A DNA stretch of 64,000 nt. Origin: Artemia franciscana (lineage: Eukaryota; Arthropoda; Branchiopoda; Anostraca; Artemiidae). Made by a program: the position numbers and the translations under genes. The stretch lies in the NCBI RefSeq assembly GCF_032884065.1, contig NC_088868.1, positions 5,715,626 through 5,779,625 on the forward strand, written 5' to 3'. Below, in pieces: positions 61,395 through 64,000 of the stretch (the stretch's first letter is position 1; each line of letters starts with the position of its first letter). The notes beneath the pieces are model-generated. The model was not told the DNA's origin, did not search any database, and saw nothing but the letters and a program-made list of their open reading frames with translations.

Positions 61395-61605
61395 GTTGCC
61401 AGTCAAAACGTACAAGCCTGAACAAATTTGCGTGATATTCAAAACGGGGGGGGGGGAGAACATCCCCAAAAAGTCAAGGAGTTTCAATAAAAATCGGACT
61501 TTTAGATTCAGCCTATAAGAGAACGTTACTTTAGATATTTCAAGCTCTTGTCTGAAAACATGTGAAATTTTGTAATTTTTAAGCAAAGATCACTAAGATA
61601 GTATC
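61395..61605 (+). repeat. Family A repeat fragment
   Basis: It contains AAGCCTGAACAAATTTGCGT, CATCCCCAAAAAGTCAAGGA and a TTTCAAGCTCTTGTCTGAAAA block in family order, diverged. Confidence 0.7.
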
Positions 61606-61839
61606 CCTATTCTGCTTTTAAGCGCCTAGGAACCCCTACCCTTTTCTTCCTTAATGGCTTAAGATCATGAAGGTTTAACTGCAATCATCTCAGTGCTGTC
61701 ATCTACATAACCAAAGTCCTAGAGGAAATAACCAATCTCCGAAAATTGTAGTGACTATAACCGGTCAGGTATCCATTTTATAATGTAATGGTACTTAACA
61801 CATTAGTTTTCGAGTACTGGGGCTTGCGCATGAGTTTGG

Positions 61840-62570
61840 GTCCCGAGTTCCCCTCCAAGGCCCAAAGCCCCTTACCAAGTCCCCAAGCCCCTCACCAGGG
61901 CCAGAAGTTCCCTTCCAGACCCCTCAGTCCCATTTTAGGGCCTCAATGCCCCCTACAAGTTTTGCTCCTCATTGTTTTTTGTTTTTTCTTGGTTTTTATG
62001 AATTTGTCTGGATTTTAAGAGGTGGGCCTTAATTTTTACAGTTTGTGCTTGATTTTTTGTATTCTTCGGGATTTCTATGTGTTGGTCATAATGTTGTAGG
62101 GGTTGGCCATGATTTCTACAGTTTGGTTTTGATTTCTCTGGTTTGGTCTGGATTTCTAGGGTTATCCCTGATTTTTATAAATCTGTCTGAATTTCTATGC
62201 GTTCATAATGATTTTCCCTGAATGCCTGTGCATTGATTATGATTTCTATAAATTTTTTCCGGATTTCTATGTATTGATTATGATTTTTATGAATTCGTCG
62301 GGATTTCTATGTATTGGTCATGAGTTTTTAGAGGTTAGCCTTGATTTTTACAATTTAGTCTAGATTTTTATGGTTTGGTCTTAATTTCTATGGTTTGATC
62401 TGGATTTATAGGGTTGATCCTGATTTCTACGGTTTGGGCTTGATTTTTATGAATTCGTAAGGAATTCTAGTATTGGTCGTGATTTTTTAGAGATTGACCA
62501 TGATTTCTATGGTTTGGTGGATTTGTAGGGTTGACCCTGGTGAATTCGTCTGGATTGCAATGTATTGGTT
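61840..62570. repeat. Degenerate short-period repeats before the (TA)n tract
   Basis: The interval 61840-61960 is C-rich with repeated CCCCAAG/CCCCTYACCA motifs. From 61990 on, GATTTCTATGGTTTGGTCT-like words recur every ~17-30 bases with drift, an old, decayed minisatellite. Confidence 0.6.
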
Positions 62571-62571
62571 A

Positions 62572-62717
<146 letters not shown>

Positions 62718-64000
62718 CCAGTTTTAACTTATAAATTTTCAAAAACTATTGGGCAAATTATTTTTAATTATAATTTAATACTAAAAAAACTAGATAGTGA
62801 TATAAATTGGAAACCGGTTTGTAATTGTAAGCAACTTGGCCCATTTGTAAATCCTATTTACAAACATGTTATAACAGGGGACTTGTCAATAATAAAGCAT
62901 GATGATCTTCAAATTATAATGAATAAAGGGGCTAATTTCCGTCTTTCTCATCATCTGAAACCATCGAGTGTTCTTGATGGCTTGGAAAATGATTTTGATT
63001 TATTTATTGATAAGTGGTGTAAGAAAGAGAATAAAAATAGAGAGAGTTTTCAAAGTTGGAAGAATTTAATTATTAGTAGAGTAAGAAATAAAATATATTC
63101 TAACTTAAAAAATAGTAACACTAAATCATTATTTTATAATGCGAAGATTAAACAAGCAATTGCTAATCTAAAGAATGAATTTGTAATTGTGCCAGTGGAT
63201 AAAGCTAATAATAATTTTGCTATAATTTGTCAGAAGCTGTATTGTGATATCTTAAAAAGGGAGCTATGCACAACTAATGTTTATGAAAAGGTAAATATAG
63301 AGGATGAGAATTTAATTGAAAAGACTGAAGAAATACTTTTTAAAAATTTTAATATTAAAATAAATGACAATGATAAAAAGTTCCCTTTCCTATATTGGAC
63401 AGTAAAATTTCATAAGAATCCCCCTAAACCACGGTTTATTGCTGGAGCAGCTAAATGTCCAACCCGCATTGCTGCTACTGACCTCTCTTTAATTTTAAAG
63501 GAAATTGTAAATAAACTTAAAACCTATTGTTCTGGTATTAAAAAATTTTCGAATTTTAATCCATATTGGAGTGTTAATAATTCACTGCAGGTGATAGATT
63601 CTTTAACAATGGTTTCAGCTAAAAGAATTGAGTCTTTCGATTTTGCGACAATGTATACTAATTTATCACTTAATTTAGTGTTTGATAATTTAAAAACTGT
63701 TATAAAGAAATCTTTCCTCTTATCTAGTAAAAGGTTCTTAAAAATAGACAGTTATAATAAAAAAGCTATATGGACAAACTGCTTTAATACTACAGTTAAC
63801 TTGAGATGTTACAGCTTGGATATGATTTTTGAGTTATTGGAATTTGTTTTATACAATACTTATATAAGATTTGGGGGTGATTTGTACAAGCAAATTATGG
63901 GAATTCCCATGGGGGGGAATGCCAGCCCATTTATAGCTGACTTGTTTTTAAGTCAACTAGAATATAAATATATGATGGATAAGAATAATCCAATTAATTT
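62718..64000 (+). CDS. Penelope-like retroelement reverse transcriptase, partial
   Basis: A single open frame of ~427 codons runs to the window end without a stop. In order it reads [66 protein letters not shown] (PLE RT core), [13 protein letters not shown] (motif A, catalytic Asp) and [20 protein letters not shown] (motif B). Motif C lies beyond the window. The phrases CNC, HVITGDL and VPVDKA-NN resemble the Naiad/Neptune-type Penelope-like elements of invertebrates, where a GIY-YIG endonuclease can precede the RT. Here sequence before CNC is cut off by a (TA)n tract, so the endonuclease is lost, lies downstream, or was never present. The copy looks intact where visible. Confidence 0.9.

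Overview
This is a 64 kb piece of an AT-rich animal nuclear genome, most likely an arthropod. Genes are split into short exons by kilobase introns with canonical GT-AG borders. There are poly(A) signals, tRNA-derived SINEs, non-LTR retrotransposon relics, a Penelope-like element, (TA)n microsatellites and many minisatellites. There are no bacterial-style operons. The abundant repeat families suggest a branchiopod crustacean such as Artemia, but that is a memory-based impression and not proven here.

Region 1 (2.7-44.5 kb, + strand) is a gamma-glutamyltransferase (GGT) gene. Eight coding exons join in frame with perfect phase agreement (2/1, 1/2, 2/2, 2/0, 0/2, 2/0, 0/0, 0/stop) and give 520 residues to the natural C-terminus. 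All key catalytic positions are present, including the nucleophile Thr at 25388-25390. Only the N-terminal anchor exon(s), about 50 residues, are missing; they lie upstream of the window or were not recognised. The introns hold several minisatellites, a 717-bp hAT-type element with perfect terminal repeats and 8-bp target duplication, retroelement pseudogenes, a DUF6589-like pseudogene, and two abundant repeat families. Family A is hairpin-ended and Helitron-like in its insertion. Family B is a GGTCTGTC-rich element of about 1.9 kb. Several GGT exon/intron junctions have been partly duplicated.

Region 2 (47.0-58.8 kb, + strand) is a complete two-exon YPEL5 (yippee-like 5) gene of 117 residues, with the exact C-x2-C-x52-C-x2-C zinc signature. 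Its 9.8-kb intron contains a 2.3-kb direct tandem duplication, each copy ending in (TA)n; only the second copy carries a SINE. Twenty-seven bases after the YPEL5 stop, in the same frame, begins an unrecognised acidic, Ser-rich ORF. It splices in correct phase to a final exon ending in a hydrophobic tail, so a tail-anchored small protein of 95 residues is predicted. It could be made from a bicistronic message or by stop-codon readthrough.

Region 3 (58.8-64 kb) holds a rearranged non-LTR retrotransposon relic, repeat fragments, a degenerate short-period repeat, a long (TA)n tract, and the open 5'-truncated reverse-transcriptase ORF of a Penelope-like element that runs off the window.

The rest of the window is repeat-derived or featureless AT-rich DNA. 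Most other open frames are shadows of repeats.
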